Assembly (NCBI GenBank): GCA_963726765.1
Contig: CAVSDH010000014.1
Location: forward strand, 124,001-188,000
Direction: 5' to 3'
From: CAIWHR01 sp963726765
GTDB lineage: Bacteria; Pseudomonadota; Gammaproteobacteria; Burkholderiales; Casimicrobiaceae
Length of the DNA stretch: 64,000 nt
Shown here: positions 39,709 through 50,528 of the stretch, in pieces
Layout: every line of letters starts with the position of its first letter
Position numbering within the stretch: the first letter of the stretch is position 1
Made by a program: the position numbers and the translations under genes
Notes under the pieces: generated by a model
What the model saw: only the letters and a program-made list of their open reading frames with translations
Told to the model about the DNA's origin: nothing
The model's database searches: none

Positions 39709-40596
39709 ATGTATCCCACGCTCGCCCACACCGTCGGCAATACGCCGCTCGTCCGCCTGCAGCGGCTGCCGGGATCCACGTCGAACGTCGTGCTGGCCAA
39801 GCTCGAAGGCAACAACCCCGCGGGTTCGGTGAAGGACCGTCCGGCGCTCTCGATGATCGAGGAGGCCGAGAAGCGCGGCGACATCCGGCCGGGCGACACG
39901 CTGATCGAGGCGACCTCGGGCAACACGGGAATCGCGCTCGCGATGGTCGCCGCGATGAAGGGCTACCGGATGATCCTGGTGATGCCCGACAACCAATCGC
40001 AAGAACGCCGGCAGTCGATGGGGGCGTTCGGCGCCGAGCTGGTGCTGACGCCCAAGGCGGGCGGCATGGAGAACGCGCGCGACGTCGCCGAGCGGATGCG
40101 CGCGGAAGGCAAGGGCATCATCCTCGACCAGTTCGCAAACCCCGACAACCCGCTTGCGCACTACCGCGGCACGGGACCTGAGATCTGGCGCGACACAAAA
40201 GGAAAGGTCACGCATTTCGTGTCGGCGATGGGCACGACCGGAACGATCATGGGGGTCTCGCGCTTCCTGAAGGAGCAGAACCCCGCCGTCACGATCGTCG
40301 GTGCGCAGCCGGAAGAGGGGTCGCAGATCCCCGGCATCCGCAAGTGGCCCGACGCCTACCTGCCGCGCATCTTCGATCGCCGTCGTGTTGACCGCGTCGA
40401 ACTCGTGTCCCAGGCGGACGCGGAGGCGATGACGCGGCGCCTGGCGAGCGAGGAGGGCATCTTCTGCGGGGTGTCGGCGGGGGGAGCGTGCGTCGTCGCG
40501 CTTCGCGTCGCACGCGAGGTCGAGAATGCCACGATCGTCTTCGTCGTCTGTGACCGCGGCGATCGCTACCTGTCGACCGGCGTGTTCCCCGGCTGA
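39709..40596 (+). CDS. cysM: Cysteine synthase B (O-acetylserine sulfhydrylase CysM)
   Basis: The 295-residue PLP enzyme has K42 in PAGSVKDRPAL, the phosphate-binding EATSGNTGIALA, MGTTGTIMGVSRFL and CGVSAGG motifs. It makes cysteine from O-acetylserine, using sulfide or thiosulfate. Length and the RIFDRRRVDRV region fit CysM rather than CysK. It is conserved next to hldD-comEA and the following exonuclease gene. Confidence 0.93.
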   Translation: MYPTLAHTVGNTPLVRLQRLPGSTSNVVLAKLEGNNPAGSVKDRPALSMIEEAEKRGDIRPGDTLIEATSGNTGIALAMVAAMKGYRMILVMPDNQSQERRQSMGAFGAELVLTPKAGGMENARDVAERMRAEGKGIILDQFANPDNPLAHYRGTGPEIWRDTKGKVTHFVSAMGTTGTIMGVSRFLKEQNPAVTIVGAQPEEGSQIPGIRKWPDAYLPRIFDRRRVDRVELVSQADAEAMTRRLASEEGIFCGVSAGGACVVALRVAREVENATIVFVVCDRGDRYLSTGVFPG

Positions 40597-40619
40597 ATGC
40601 GAATTCTTCGGCCGCAGGC

Positions 40620-41405
40620 ATGACGCCGATCCTCGTTTTCGACATCGAAACGGTGCCCGACATCGCGGGACTTCGCCGCTCGCGGCAGCTCCCCGCAGAG
40701 CTTCCGGACGCTGCGGTGCAGGACTGGTTCACGCAGCAGCGGCGCGCGCAGACCGGCGGCGATTTCGCGCCGCATCACCTGCAGAAGGTCGTCGCCATCG
40801 CCTGCGCGCTGCGTGACGGTGCCGGCTTCAAGATCGCGTCGGTCGGGAATCCGGACGACACCGAACCCGAGCTCATTCGCCGGTTCTTCGACCTCGTCGA
40901 CAAGTTCACGCCGCAGCTCGTGTCGTGGAACGGCGGCGGATTCGACCTCCCGGTGCTGAACCAGCGCGCGCTGATCCACGGCGTGACGGCAGCCCGCTTC
41001 TGGGACTGGGGCGACGACGACCGCGAATTCAAGTGGAACAGCTATCTCGGCAGGTACCACACGCGCCACCTCGACCTGATGGATGTGCTCGCCATGTACC
41101 AGCCGCGCGCATCCGCCGGGCTCGACGCGATGGCGCGCCTCGCCGGTTTTCCCGGCAAGCTCGGAATGGACGGCAGCGAAGTCGACGCTGCGGTTCGGCA
41201 GGGACGGCTCGAGGAGGTCCGCCGCTATTGCGAGACCGACGTGATGAACACGTATCTTCTCTATCTGCGCTTTCGTCTGCTGCGCGGCGAGCTCTCCGCC
41301 GGCGAGTACGCGAAGGAAGTGTCGCTTGCGCGCGAGAAGATTGCGGCTGCAGACGCGCCGCACTGGCGCGAATTCATCGCGGCGTGGGACGCGAACGTCG
41401 TGTAA
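40620..41405 (+). CDS. Predicted 3'-5' exonuclease, PolB-like DnaQ superfamily
   Basis: The 261-residue protein has the DEDDy-type signatures: exo I FDIETVPD at the N-terminus, exo II SWNGGGFDLPVLNQRAL, and exo III in YCETDVMNTYLLY. It is a stand-alone relative of the family B polymerase proofreading domain. Role in DNA repair is inferred. It follows cysM by 23 bp. Confidence 0.9.
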   Translation: MTPILVFDIETVPDIAGLRRSRQLPAELPDAAVQDWFTQQRRAQTGGDFAPHHLQKVVAIACALRDGAGFKIASVGNPDDTEPELIRRFFDLVDKFTPQLVSWNGGGFDLPVLNQRALIHGVTAARFWDWGDDDREFKWNSYLGRYHTRHLDLMDVLAMYQPRASAGLDAMARLAGFPGKLGMDGSEVDAAVRQGRLEEVRRYCETDVMNTYLLYLRFRLLRGELSAGEYAKEVSLAREKIAAADAPHWREFIAAWDANVV

Positions 41406-41422
41406 TGGGATCGATATTGCGC

Positions 41423-41441
41423 GGTCGCGATTGCCGCGACC
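41423..41441. terminator. Hairpin between convergent genes
   Basis: GGTCGCG (41423-41429) pairs with CGCGACC (41435-41441) around a five-base loop; TTTCGGCTT follows on the plus strand. It lies between the convergent exonuclease and DUF1501 genes. Confidence 0.5.
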
Positions 41442-41451
41442 TTTCGGCTTC

Positions 41452-42627
41452 TCACGCGCGCAGGAATCCGACGGGCGCGAACTTGCCGCCCAGCGTCGCG
41501 GCCGAACGCGAGTTCCACCAGCGCTCGAGCACGGTCGCGTAGACATTCCGGAAGTCCAGCGCGTAGCCGGTGTTGCCATCGCCGCCGAGGCGATTGAGCG
41601 AGGGTTGCTCACCGTAGAATCCGCCGGCGACCTGCCCGCCGATGGCGAAGTGGACGTTCGCGGTGCCGTGGTCCGTTCCGTTCGACAGGTTCTCCTTCGG
41701 GCGCCGGCCGAATTCGGCGTAGGTCAGCAACAGCGTGGTGTCCCAGCGGCCGAGCTCCTCGAGCGCGGACTTGAGCGCGACGATTCCCTGTGCGACCTCG
41801 CCGAGCAGCCGGGACTGCGTGGCCGGCTGTCCGCTGTGCGTGTCGAATCCCGAAAGCGTGACGCGCACGACCGCCACGCCGCCGGGATTGGCGATCACCT
41901 GGCTCGCGGTCCTGATCGCGCTGCCGAATGGGCCCGCGGGAAATTCCGTCCTGAAGGCATGGCGCGCATCGAGATGCGACGCGGCCTGCACGATGTCCGC
42001 TTCGACCTTGAGAATGTGCTCCAGCGCCTTGTTGCGCGACTCGCCCGTCGACGACGCGAGCCTCGCCTGGCGCAGGAACTGGTCGGTATTGGCGAGTGCG
42101 ACGGCACGGGTGCCGCCTCCGGCGAGCGGGCCGAGATCGTTGGACCCGATGACGACGCCGTCCGCCGCGAACGCACGCGGCGTCGGAGCGGCCGCGAACG
42201 CCCGCGTCAGCCAGCCGTCCGCCAGATACTCGTCGCTCTTCGACGCGGTGTCCCAGATTTCGATCGAGCGAAAGTGTGACAGGTTCGGATCCGTGTAACC
42301 CACGCCCTGCAGAATGGCGAATTGCTGCGCCTTCCACACCGGCAGCAGCGGCGCCAGAGACGGATGAAGACCGGCGCGGTCGGAAAGCTGCACGACGGCA
42401 TCCCGCGCGACCGAGATCTTCGGCCGCAGCGCGTAATACGCCGGATCGCCAAACGGGACCACGGTATTGAGGCCGTCGTTGCCGCCCTTCAATTCGATCA
42501 GCACAAGCAGGTTGCGGTAACCACCACCGGTGGGTGCGGCGGCAAATGCGACGCTGGCGGCAGATCCGCCGACTGCGCGGAGCGCGGCGGCGGAGAGCGC
42601 GGTGCGAATAAACGTGCGTCGTTTCAT
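41452..42627 (-). CDS. DUF1501 family protein with Tat-like signal
   Basis: The 391-residue protein starts with a twin-arginine-like signal (KRRTFIRTALSAAALR) and then shows DUF1501 family motifs: LVLIELKGGNDGLNTVVP, GVGYTDPNLSHFRSIEIWDT, TLSGFDTHSGQ, and LLTYAEFGRRPKENLSNGTDHGTAN. The fold is related to sulfatases/alkaline phosphatases. It is paired with DUF1800 as in many bacteria, 13 bp away in the same direction. Biological function is unknown. Confidence 0.9.
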   Translation of the reverse strand: MKRRTFIRTALSAAALRAVGGSAASVAFAAAPTGGGYRNLLVLIELKGGNDGLNTVVPFGDPAYYALRPKISVARDAVVQLSDRAGLHPSLAPLLPVWKAQQFAILQGVGYTDPNLSHFRSIEIWDTASKSDEYLADGWLTRAFAAAPTPRAFAADGVVIGSNDLGPLAGGGTRAVALANTDQFLRQARLASSTGESRNKALEHILKVEADIVQAASHLDARHAFRTEFPAGPFGSAIRTASQVIANPGGVAVVRVTLSGFDTHSGQPATQSRLLGEVAQGIVALKSALEELGRWDTTLLLTYAEFGRRPKENLSNGTDHGTANVHFAIGGQVAGGFYGEQPSLNRLGGDGNTGYALDFRNVYATVLERWWNSRSAATLGGKFAPVGFLRA

Positions 42628-42640
42628 GGGGGGAGGACGG

Positions 42641-44227
42641 TCACTTGAGCTGGTAGGCGGCATCCAGAAGGATCGCGTGGACGAGCGTGCGCGAATCGGC
42701 ATCGAGGTAAGGTGGCTGCTGCGGCGCCGTCGCGAGGAGCAGCCGCTGCGCCGCGCGTCCCCGCTCCGCGGCGGTCGCCCCCGGAAACTGCGCGATCCAG
42801 CGTGCGCTGTCGAAGTCGAGGCTCGCGAGTCCGCGCTCCATTTGCCGGGCGAAGCGTTGTTGGCGAATCGTGTCGTCGTCGGCAGCACCCTGAGCGGTGA
42901 TCGTGCGGTCCGAAGCATTGCGTCCCATGTCCGCCGAATCGCGACCTGCCGCGACCTGCATCGCGAGCGTGTCGGCGGTGCTCGCGCGAGTCAGGCGATC
43001 GAGATACTGCTTTCGCGCAAGGAGGGTCGTCGTGTTGATCCACACTTCGCCGCCGGGCCAGCCCTTGACGTTCGGCGGCGACATCAGGTTCTGGCCCATG
43101 CCGGCCGCGGCAATGGCGAACGGCAGCGCGGTCCCGGGCGCGAGATCGAGTTGCCGGAGCGTGCCGACGACGACCTCGACCGGCGATTTCACCAGCACGC
43201 CGCGGTTGGCAGGCGCATAGAAAGCGTCGGTCAGAAGGAGTTCGCGCACCGCGACCTTGATGTCGTAGCTCGACTCGCGGAAGCGGCGCGCGATGCGTGC
43301 GATCTCCTTCGCGTCGGGGTCGGGCGAGACGAACTCGCGCCACAACTTGGCGGTGACGAATTCCGCGGTCTCCGGACGTGCGAGGAGGATGTCGAGCACG
43401 GCATCGCCGTCGAGGCGTCCGCTCCGGCCGAGAACGACCTTGACGCCGTCGTCGTGCAACCTCGGGCGGAAGACGAACACGCCGGATTCGCGGTCGAGAC
43501 TCCAGCCGGTGAACGCGCGTGCGGCCTCCTTCACGTCCTGCTCGGAATAGCGTCCTTCGCCGAGCGTAAAGAGCTCCATCACCTCGCGCGCGAAGTTCTC
43601 GTTGGGCGAACCCTTGCGATTCTGCGCGCTGTCGAGATAGACGATCATCGCCGGGTCCTTGGCGATCGCGTGCAGGAAGGCGCCGAAGCTGCCCAGCGCG
43701 TGGTCGCGCAACGTCGCGTTCTGTCCGTACATGAGACGCGCAATGCGAACCTTGGGCTGCGCCGACACGAAATGGTTGTGCCAGAAGAGCGTCATCCGCT
43801 CGGTGAGCGGCGACGGCGTGACCAGCATCTCCTGCACCCACCACGCGCGGATCTCGAGGCCCTCGCGAATCTGCTGCTGCCGGAAGGCCTTGCGCTCGGC
43901 TTCCGATGCGCTTTCGCCGCGCGGGGGGCGCATAGGCGACGTGTCGATGGCGGATGCCGGCGGCGGCGTAACGGCGGTTCGGCGGGTCTCGCGCAGGAGC
44001 TTGTCAACCGCCTCGCCTCGCGTCAGGGCTGCGTAGGCGCGGACCTCGGCGTCGGTGGGTCCGAATCCGGTGCGGGCGAGGAGATGCCGGGCGTCGTCGT
44101 AACCCAGAACCGCATTCGGCGCGGCCAGCGCCGGTACGCTGGCGCAGACCAGCAAGGCGGCGACAAGATATACGGTGACGGCCAGTATCGTGCAGGGGGT
44201 TATGTCGCTTCGCATCGCGGCTCGCAT
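42641..44227 (-). CDS. DUF1800 family protein
   Basis: The 528-residue protein has a signal peptide (AVTVYLVAALLVCASVPALA) and DUF1800 motifs: HLLARTGFGPT, ERMTLFWHNHFVS, NENFAREVMELFTLGEG, FTGWS, SPVEVVVGTLRQL and PNVKGWPGG. It always travels with DUF1501. An alternative ATG at 44215 would shorten it by four residues. Function unknown. Confidence 0.9.
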   Translation of the reverse strand: MRAAMRSDITPCTILAVTVYLVAALLVCASVPALAAPNAVLGYDDARHLLARTGFGPTDAEVRAYAALTRGEAVDKLLRETRRTAVTPPPASAIDTSPMRPPRGESASEAERKAFRQQQIREGLEIRAWWVQEMLVTPSPLTERMTLFWHNHFVSAQPKVRIARLMYGQNATLRDHALGSFGAFLHAIAKDPAMIVYLDSAQNRKGSPNENFAREVMELFTLGEGRYSEQDVKEAARAFTGWSLDRESGVFVFRPRLHDDGVKVVLGRSGRLDGDAVLDILLARPETAEFVTAKLWREFVSPDPDAKEIARIARRFRESSYDIKVAVRELLLTDAFYAPANRGVLVKSPVEVVVGTLRQLDLAPGTALPFAIAAAGMGQNLMSPPNVKGWPGGEVWINTTTLLARKQYLDRLTRASTADTLAMQVAAGRDSADMGRNASDRTITAQGAADDDTIRQQRFARQMERGLASLDFDSARWIAQFPGATAAERGRAAQRLLLATAPQQPPYLDADSRTLVHAILLDAAYQLK

Positions 44228-44366
44228 TGCATTTCCGGGCGCCGCAATGTCGCGACTCCCTTCGGTATGCAGTCCTCAACGCGGCAAGGTACGCGCCTGT
44301 TGACGCGCCGTCTGTCGCAACATGTAACAGAGGATTTCGCTATGGCGGCGGCCTTCGGTCGGTGGA

Positions 44367-45243
44367 CTACAGCGTCACGGTGCCGCGTCCCAGCTCGATG
44401 ACCTGCCCGGACACCAGGATTCGCCGGTCGGCAGTCACTTCGAGCCCGAGCCGGCAGGGCCGCGCCACTTGGTCGCCTTGCGAAACGGCGATGCGCGTCG
44501 GCAACGGCGCGCCGGTCGCGAGCAGCCAGCCGCCCAGGTTTGCGCACGCCGATCCGGTGCCGGGGTCCTCGATGACGGCGCCGTGCTTGGGAAAGAAGAA
44601 GCGGGCCACCAATCGCTGCACGCCGTCCACCGTGCCATCCTGATCGTCGTCCGGCGCCCACAGATAGGCCATTGCGCGAGTGCCGTTGCTGCCGTAGGTC
44701 TGCATGAGGTCAGGACGCGGCGCGGCACGGCGCACCGCATCGGCGGTGGAGATCGGTATCACGAGCTGTTCGGATCCGGTGTCCACCCACAGCGGCGGCT
44801 GTGCGGGGTCCGGCGCCACGTCGGTCATCGTCGAGCGCCAGCATCGCCGCAAGCTGCGCGCGCGTGGCCGTGGCCGCGCGGTGCTTCGGCGCATTCGCCG
44901 ACAGCGTCCACCGGTCGCCGCGCGCGGAGACGGGGATCACGCCCGCGCGCATTTCGAGCGTCACGTCATCGGGCGCGGCGGCAAGTGCGCGAACGACATG
45001 CGCGGTGCCCAGCGTCGGATGACCGGCGAACGCCATTTCGAAAGTGGGGGTGAAGATGCGAACCTTCGCGATTGCGACGGACGACGGCAGCACGAACGTC
45101 GTCTCCGAGAGGTTGAACTGCAGCGCCAGCGCCTGCATCGTCGCATCGTCGAGCCCGCGGGCATCCTCGAAGACGCAAAGCGGATTGCCGGCGAGCGCCG
45201 TTTCCGCGAAGACGTTGACGAGCCGATAAGCGTAGTTGGGCAC
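44367..45243 (-). CDS. PhzF family isomerase (one-base insertion)
   Basis: The protein of about 292 residues shows the PhzF/DapF-like fold. It starts YRLVNVFAETALAGNPLCVF with the catalytic glutamate in NLSETTFVL, followed by FEMAFAGHPTLGTAHV, and the second half has DPGTGSACANLGGWLL. One extra base near 44828 joins the two frames. Family members isomerise small metabolites; the substrate here is unknown. Confidence 0.88.
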
Positions 45244-45273
45244 GGGCCGATCTCCGAAAGTGAATGGGCGCGG

Positions 45274-46374
45274 TCAGGTCGCGCCGAGAGCGCGCACCGA
45301 TTCGTCCAGCGATTGCGCCAACGCGCGGAACGCGTCATCGTCGACGGCGAAAGGCGCGACGACGAGCGCGTCGCGGTAGCGCGGAAAATTGCGCTCGATC
45401 GCGCGGGCGTACGCGGGATCGTAGTGTTGCGCGAGGAGCTCGCCGACGAGCGTATCCCAATCGCCTGCGGCGGCCGTCGCGTTCCACCGGTCGATCGTCT
45501 TTCGACCGTGCAGCGGAACGAGGTGGGCAAGCCGCGACGAAAGCGTTGCCGGCTCGGCGAGATAGTGCACGTATTCGTCCTTGAGAAGCGCGACCCGCAG
45601 AGGCGCCGGCGTGTCGACGCGGATGCAGTGGGCAGAGCGCATCGCCGCGAGAAGCGCGTCGGGCACCTGCACCGTGCCGATCTTCTTGCTTTCCGATTCG
45701 ACGTAGACGGTACGTCCCGCATCGAAGCGCAGGAGCGCGACCGCGAGCTCGCTGTCGAACGTCTTTTGCGTCGGCTGTCCTTCGTCGGGCAAGTCGCCCA
45801 GCAGGGATCCCCGGTGCCTTGCGAGCGTTTCGAGATCGAGGACCTGCGCGCCCAGGGAGGAGAGCGCGTCCAGCAACCGGCTCTTGCCGGACCCTGTCAG
45901 GCCACAGACGACTTCGAACCGGAAGCGAGCCGGAAGCAGGTCGAGCTGCGCGATCACATGCCGACGCCAGGCCCGATACCCGCCTTCCAGCTGGACGGCA
46001 CGCCAGCCGATCTCATTCATCAGATGCGTGAGCGAGCGGCTGCGCTGCCCCCCGCGCCAGCAGTAGACGACGGGCGACCAATGGCGGGATTTGCCGGCAA
46101 ACGGTCCTTCGAGCATTGCGGCGATGTTGCGCGCGACGATCGCCGCGCCCGTTCGCTTGGCGGCGAAGCCCGATTCCTTCGCGTACATCGTGCCGACCCG
46201 CGCCCGCTCGGCGTCGTCCAGGACGGGCCGGCTTTCCGCGCCCGGAATGTGGTCCTCAGCGAACTCCGAGGGCGAACGGACGTCGACGCGATCCGGATAC
46301 GAGGCGAGCGCATCCACCGTGATCGTCCGGCCGTCGCGGGGAGGGCCATCCGCCGCCGGCGCGTGCGGTCTCAT
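45274..46374 (-). CDS. mnmH: tRNA 2-selenouridine synthase
   Basis: The 366-residue protein joins an N-terminal rhodanese domain (catalytic cysteine in VVYCWRGGQRSRSLTHLMNE) to a P-loop domain (CGLTGSGKSRLLDAL). It replaces the 2-thio of wobble uridines by selenium, via a geranylated intermediate, using selenophosphate. Its presence suggests selenium use by this organism. The ATG overlaps the tesA stop (ATGA), so the two are translationally coupled. Confidence 0.92.
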   Translation of the reverse strand: MRPHAPAADGPPRDGRTITVDALASYPDRVDVRSPSEFAEDHIPGAESRPVLDDAERARVGTMYAKESGFAAKRTGAAIVARNIAAMLEGPFAGKSRHWSPVVYCWRGGQRSRSLTHLMNEIGWRAVQLEGGYRAWRRHVIAQLDLLPARFRFEVVCGLTGSGKSRLLDALSSLGAQVLDLETLARHRGSLLGDLPDEGQPTQKTFDSELAVALLRFDAGRTVYVESESKKIGTVQVPDALLAAMRSAHCIRVDTPAPLRVALLKDEYVHYLAEPATLSSRLAHLVPLHGRKTIDRWNATAAAGDWDTLVGELLAQHYDPAYARAIERNFPRYRDALVVAPFAVDDDAFRALAQSLDESVRALGAT

Positions 46375-47024
46375 CGCGCTTTCGCGAGCAGCGGCGAGAG
46401 CACCGGCCATACGTTGTCCAGCAGCTTCACCTGCGCTGCTGCATTCGGGTGGATGCGGTCGGCCTGGAACCACTCTTCGGACTCCGCGAATCCGGCAAAG
46501 AAGAAGGGAACGAGCGCCGCATTGTGCGACTTCGCGACGTCGCCGAACAACGCGGTGAATTCGCGCGTGTACGCGGCGCCGTAGTTGGGCGGGAGTCTCA
46601 TGCCGACCACCAGCGCCTTGGCGCCGGATTTCTGAACGGCGGCGACCATCGCGCCGAGATTGTCTTTCGTCGAATGCAGATTGCCGCCGCGCAGACCGTC
46701 GTTCGCTCCCAGCTCGACGACGACGACCGCCGGCCGGTGCTGCGCGAGCAATGCCGGCAGGCGCGCGCGGCCGCCGGCCGTGGTGTCTCCGCTGATGCTC
46801 GCGTTGACGACGCGCCAGGGGACGTGCTGCTGGTCGATTCGCGCGGCGAGCAGGTCGACCCACCCCGTGCCTTTGGTGAGGCCGTAGCCCGCCGAAAGCG
46901 AATCGCCCACGACGAGCAGTGCCGGTGCGACCGTTTCGGCGCACACGGGCGCGGAAATCGCGAACGTGATGGCGGCGGCGATTCGGATGGCGAATCGAAG
47001 GGCGGAACGACGCGAAAGGGTCAT
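46371..47024 (-). CDS. tesA: Arylesterase/acyl-CoA thioesterase TesA-like
   Basis: The protein of about 217 residues is an SGNH hydrolase with a signal peptide (FAIRIAAAITFAISAPVCA). Block I is VVGDSLSAGYG, block III is GANDGLRGG, and block V is DRIHPNAAAQ. It hydrolyses acyl thioesters and esters in the periplasm. The ATG at 47024 is preferred; an upstream ATG at 47042 adds six residues. It is divergent from the YbbA-like gene, the arrangement known for tesA-ybbAP. Confidence 0.9.
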   Translation of the reverse strand: MTLSRRSALRFAIRIAAAITFAISAPVCAETVAPALLVVGDSLSAGYGLTKGTGWVDLLAARIDQQHVPWRVVNASISGDTTAGGRARLPALLAQHRPAVVVVELGANDGLRGGNLHSTKDNLGAMVAAVQKSGAKALVVGMRLPPNYGAAYTREFTALFGDVAKSHNAALVPFFFAGFAESEEWFQADRIHPNAAAQVKLLDNVWPVLSPLLAKAR

Positions 47025-47275
47025 GGGCCGTGCGTGGGCCATTGGCGAGCCGAGATTGTAGTGGTTGGCGAGGGCGGCCGCGACCCGCAGGGTAGAATGA
47101 CCAGCGAATGACCGGATGCGGGCACCTTGTCATTGACCGCACTTCTCGAGACCGGGTTCCCGCCGCCAACGATGCACATCGATTGCGTCACCCTCTTGCA
47201 ATTGCCTTCCGACGCCTGCATTTGCAATCGGTAGCGCGCGCGAACATCGCCTGCCGACCCGCTTTTCCCGCTCCG

Positions 47276-47971
47276 ATGCAGCAACCGATCCTCCGCGCAG
47301 ATGGCCTCACGAAGATCGTGACCAGCGGCGAAGCGCCGCTGACGATCCTCGATGAGGTGAGCTTCGAGGTCGATCCCGGCGAGTCGGTCGCCATCGTCGG
47401 CGCTTCGGGGTCCGGCAAGACGACGCTGCTGGGACTTCTCGCCGGGCTCGATCGCCCGAGCGGCGGCGAAGTCTGGCTCGACGGTGTCGCGCTGTCCGCG
47501 CAGGACGAGGACGCGCGCGCCGCGCTGCGCCAGCGCCTCCTGGGCTTCGTGTTCCAGTCGTTCCAGCTGCTCCCGGCGCTCACCGCACTCGAAAACGTGA
47601 TGCTGCCGCTGGAACTCGCCGGCGCCGCGGATGCGCGACCGCGCGCCGCCGAATGGCTCGACCGCGTGGGACTTGCGCGCCGTCGCACGCACTATCCGAA
47701 GCAGTTGTCCGGCGGCGAGCAGCAGCGGGTCGCGATTGCGCGCGCGTTCGCCGGCGAGCCGAAGCTCCTCATGGCGGACGAACCCACGGGCAATCTCGAC
47801 AACGCGTCGGGCATCGAAGTCGCGGAATTGATGTTCCGCCTCAATCGCGAGCGGGGCACGACGCTGCTGCTCGTCACGCACGACGCCGGCCTCGCCTCGC
47901 GTTGCGCGCGGCGCGTGTCGCTTGCGGCCGGGCGCCTCGTCGGCAACGAGCGTTCGGCCGCGGCGGGCTGA
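47276..47971 (+). CDS. ABC transporter ATP-binding protein, YbbA/LolD-like
   Basis: The 231-residue ATPase has Walker A GASGSGKTTLLG, Q-loop FVFQSFQLLPALT, signature LSGGEQQRV, and Walker B LLMADEPTGNLD. It is paired with the permease five bases downstream. The permease family and the divergent tesA identify it as YbbA-like. Confidence 0.92.
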   Translation: MQQPILRADGLTKIVTSGEAPLTILDEVSFEVDPGESVAIVGASGSGKTTLLGLLAGLDRPSGGEVWLDGVALSAQDEDARAALRQRLLGFVFQSFQLLPALTALENVMLPLELAGAADARPRAAEWLDRVGLARRRTHYPKQLSGGEQQRVAIARAFAGEPKLLMADEPTGNLDNASGIEVAELMFRLNRERGTTLLLVTHDAGLASRCARRVSLAAGRLVGNERSAAAG

Positions 47972-47975
47972 CGAC

Positions 47976-50494
47976 ATGCAGTCGCTGAAGCTCGCGCTGC
48001 GGATGCTCTCGCGCGATTGGCGCGCGGGCGAGCTCACGGTGCTCGTCGCCGCGATCGTGCTCGCGGTCGGCAGCGTGGGCACCGTGGAATTCTTCGCCGA
48101 CCGCGTCAAGACGGCACTGACGCGCCAGGCGAACCTCCTGCTTGGCGCCGATGTGCTGGTGTCCGGTGACCGCGCGTTGCCGCAGTCGATGACGGACGAG
48201 GCCCGTCGGCGCGGGCTCGCGTCCACTCCCGCGCTCAAGTTCAACAGCATGGTGCAGCGCGCCGGCGCGGATGCAGGGGGCGGTGCGGTGCTTGCGGACG
48301 TCAAGGCGGTGTCGTCCGGTTACCCGCTGCGCGGCGCGATCATGCTTGTCGATGCCCGGTCGCCCGATGGCGTCGCCGCGCCGGGCATACCGCCGCGCGG
48401 AGAAGCATGGCCCGACATGCGTCTTGCCGCGCGGCTGAGCGTGAAGGCGGGCGACTCCATCACCGTGGGCGAAGCGACGCTGAAGGTCGGTGCCATCGTG
48501 CAGCAGGAACCCGAAGTGGCGAGCGGGCTTCTCTCCATCGGGCCGCGCCTCCTCGTCAACCTGGACGACGTCCCGGCGACCAACCTCCTGCAGCCGGGCA
48601 ATCGCGCGACGTGGCGGCTCCTCGTCGCGGATCTCTCCAACCGCGATCGGCTCGATCCGTATCTCACATGGCTTGTCGGGCGAGCTCAAGCCTGGCCAGC
48701 GAATGGAGAACGTGCGCGACCTGCGGCCGGAGATCCGGCAGACGCTCGAGCGCGCCGACCAGTTCCTGGGACTCTCGTCCCTCGTTGCGGTGGTGCTGGC
48801 CGCCGTAGCGGTCGCGCTGGCGGCATCGCGCTATCTGCGCCGCCATCTCGACACCGCGGCCATGCTCCGCTGCTTCGGCGCTTCGCGCGGCCGGACGCTT
48901 GCGCTCTTCGTGACGCAATTTGCGATTGTCGCAGTCCTTGCGAGCGCGTTGGGCATCCTGCTGGCGCTTGCGGGGCAGCAGCTGCTCGTGACGCTGCTTG
49001 CGTCGATTGCCGCCGGCGATCTCCCTCCACCCGGCATCGTTCCCGCGCTGGCTGCGTTTGCGACCGGGATCCTTCTTCTCCTGGGATTTGCGTTGCCGCC
49101 GTTGATCGCGCTTGCCGGTGCACCGCCGCTGCGCGTCCTTCGCCGCGACCTGCCGCGCCCGCGCCCCGGCGGCATTCTGGCCTACGCGCTCGGTGCCTCG
49201 ATGATCGCGGCGTTGATCGGCTGGCAGGCGCAGGACGCGAAGACCGGCGCGATCGTCGTTGCCGGCATCGGCGGATTGCTCGCGGCGGCGGCGCTCACCG
49301 CGTGGCTCCTGGTGGTGTTGCTGAAGCGCCTGCCGCAACGCGGGGTGACGTGGCGATTCGGTCTCGCCAACCTGCGGCGGCGGCCGCTCGCATCCAGCCT
49401 GCAGATCGGCGCGCTGGCGCTCGGGCTCATGGCACTGCTGCTGCTCACGGTGGTGCGCGGCGATCTGATCCGGAACTGGCGCGCGAGCCTGCCGCCGGAC
49501 GCGCCCAACCACTTTCTCGTCAACGTTCTGCCGGACCAGGTCGACGGCGTGCGCGCCGCGCTGAAAGCAGGTCACCGGAAGCGACGCCGCGCTTTTTCCG
49601 ATGGTTCGCGGGCGACTCGTTGCCGTGAACGGAACGAAGCTCGACACCACGAAGTACAAGGACACGCAGTCGCGACGGCTTGCCGAGCGCGAATTCAACC
49701 TGTCGTGGGCGACCGAGCTGTCGAAGACCAATCGCGTCACTTCGGGAAAATGGTTCGGCAGGGCGACCGGCACCGATGCCGGCATCTCGATGGAGGAGGG
49801 TATCGCGAAGCAGCTGCAGCTGAAGCTCGGCGACGCGCTGACGTGGGATCTCGCGGGTGCGACGGTCACCGCGAAGATCACGAGCCTGCGCAAGGTCGAG
49901 TGGGACAGCTTCCGCCCCAATTTCTTCACGCTGTTCGCGCCGGGGGTGCTGGAGTCGATGCCGGTGACCTATCTCGGCGCGGTGCGCGCCCCCGAGGGCC
50001 CGCAATCGGGCGCGTGGCTTTCCGCGCTCGTCCAGCAATTTCCGAACGTTCTGGCGATCGACGTCGGCGAGATCATCCGGCAGGTGCAGGCGATCATGGA
50101 GCAGGTCGCGCGCGCGGTCGAGTTCGTGTTCCTGTTTACGCTGCTCGGCGGCATGCTGGTGCTGCAGGCGGCGATCGCCGCCACCCAGGACGAGCGCCGG
50201 TTCGATGCCGCGATCCTGCGCACGCTGGGTGCGTCGCGCGTTCAGCTTCAGGCGGCGCAAGTCGCCGAGTTCCTCGTGCTGGGCTCGCTCGCCGGCCTGC
50301 TCGCGGCCGCGGGTGCGACCGCGATCGGCTACGTGCTGTCCGACCGCGTATTCCAGATCCCGTTCGCCTGGAATCCGTTCGTCTGGCTCTATGGGCTCGG
50401 CGGTGGCGCGGTGGCGGTGACGCTGGCGGGCTGGCTCGGGACCCGCGGCACGGTGCGGCATCCGCCGCTCGAAGTGATTCGTCAACTTGGCTAG
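47976..50494 (+). CDS. ABC transporter permease, YbbP-like (two insertions)
   Basis: This FtsX-type permease has about 838 residues after two extra bases (near 48670 and 49568) are removed. It has an N-terminal helix, a MacB-like periplasmic domain, then two FtsX regions of helices (LVAVVLAAVAVALAASRYLRR; LFTLLGGMLVLQAAIAAT). The final cytoplasmic segment RHPPLEVIRQLG closes the family. It works with the ATPase just upstream; the transported lipid or peptide is unknown. The following globin gene may be co-transcribed. Confidence 0.9.
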
Positions 50495-50528
50495 CGTTGC
50501 GGAACATTCAGGCCGTCCCGATCCGGAA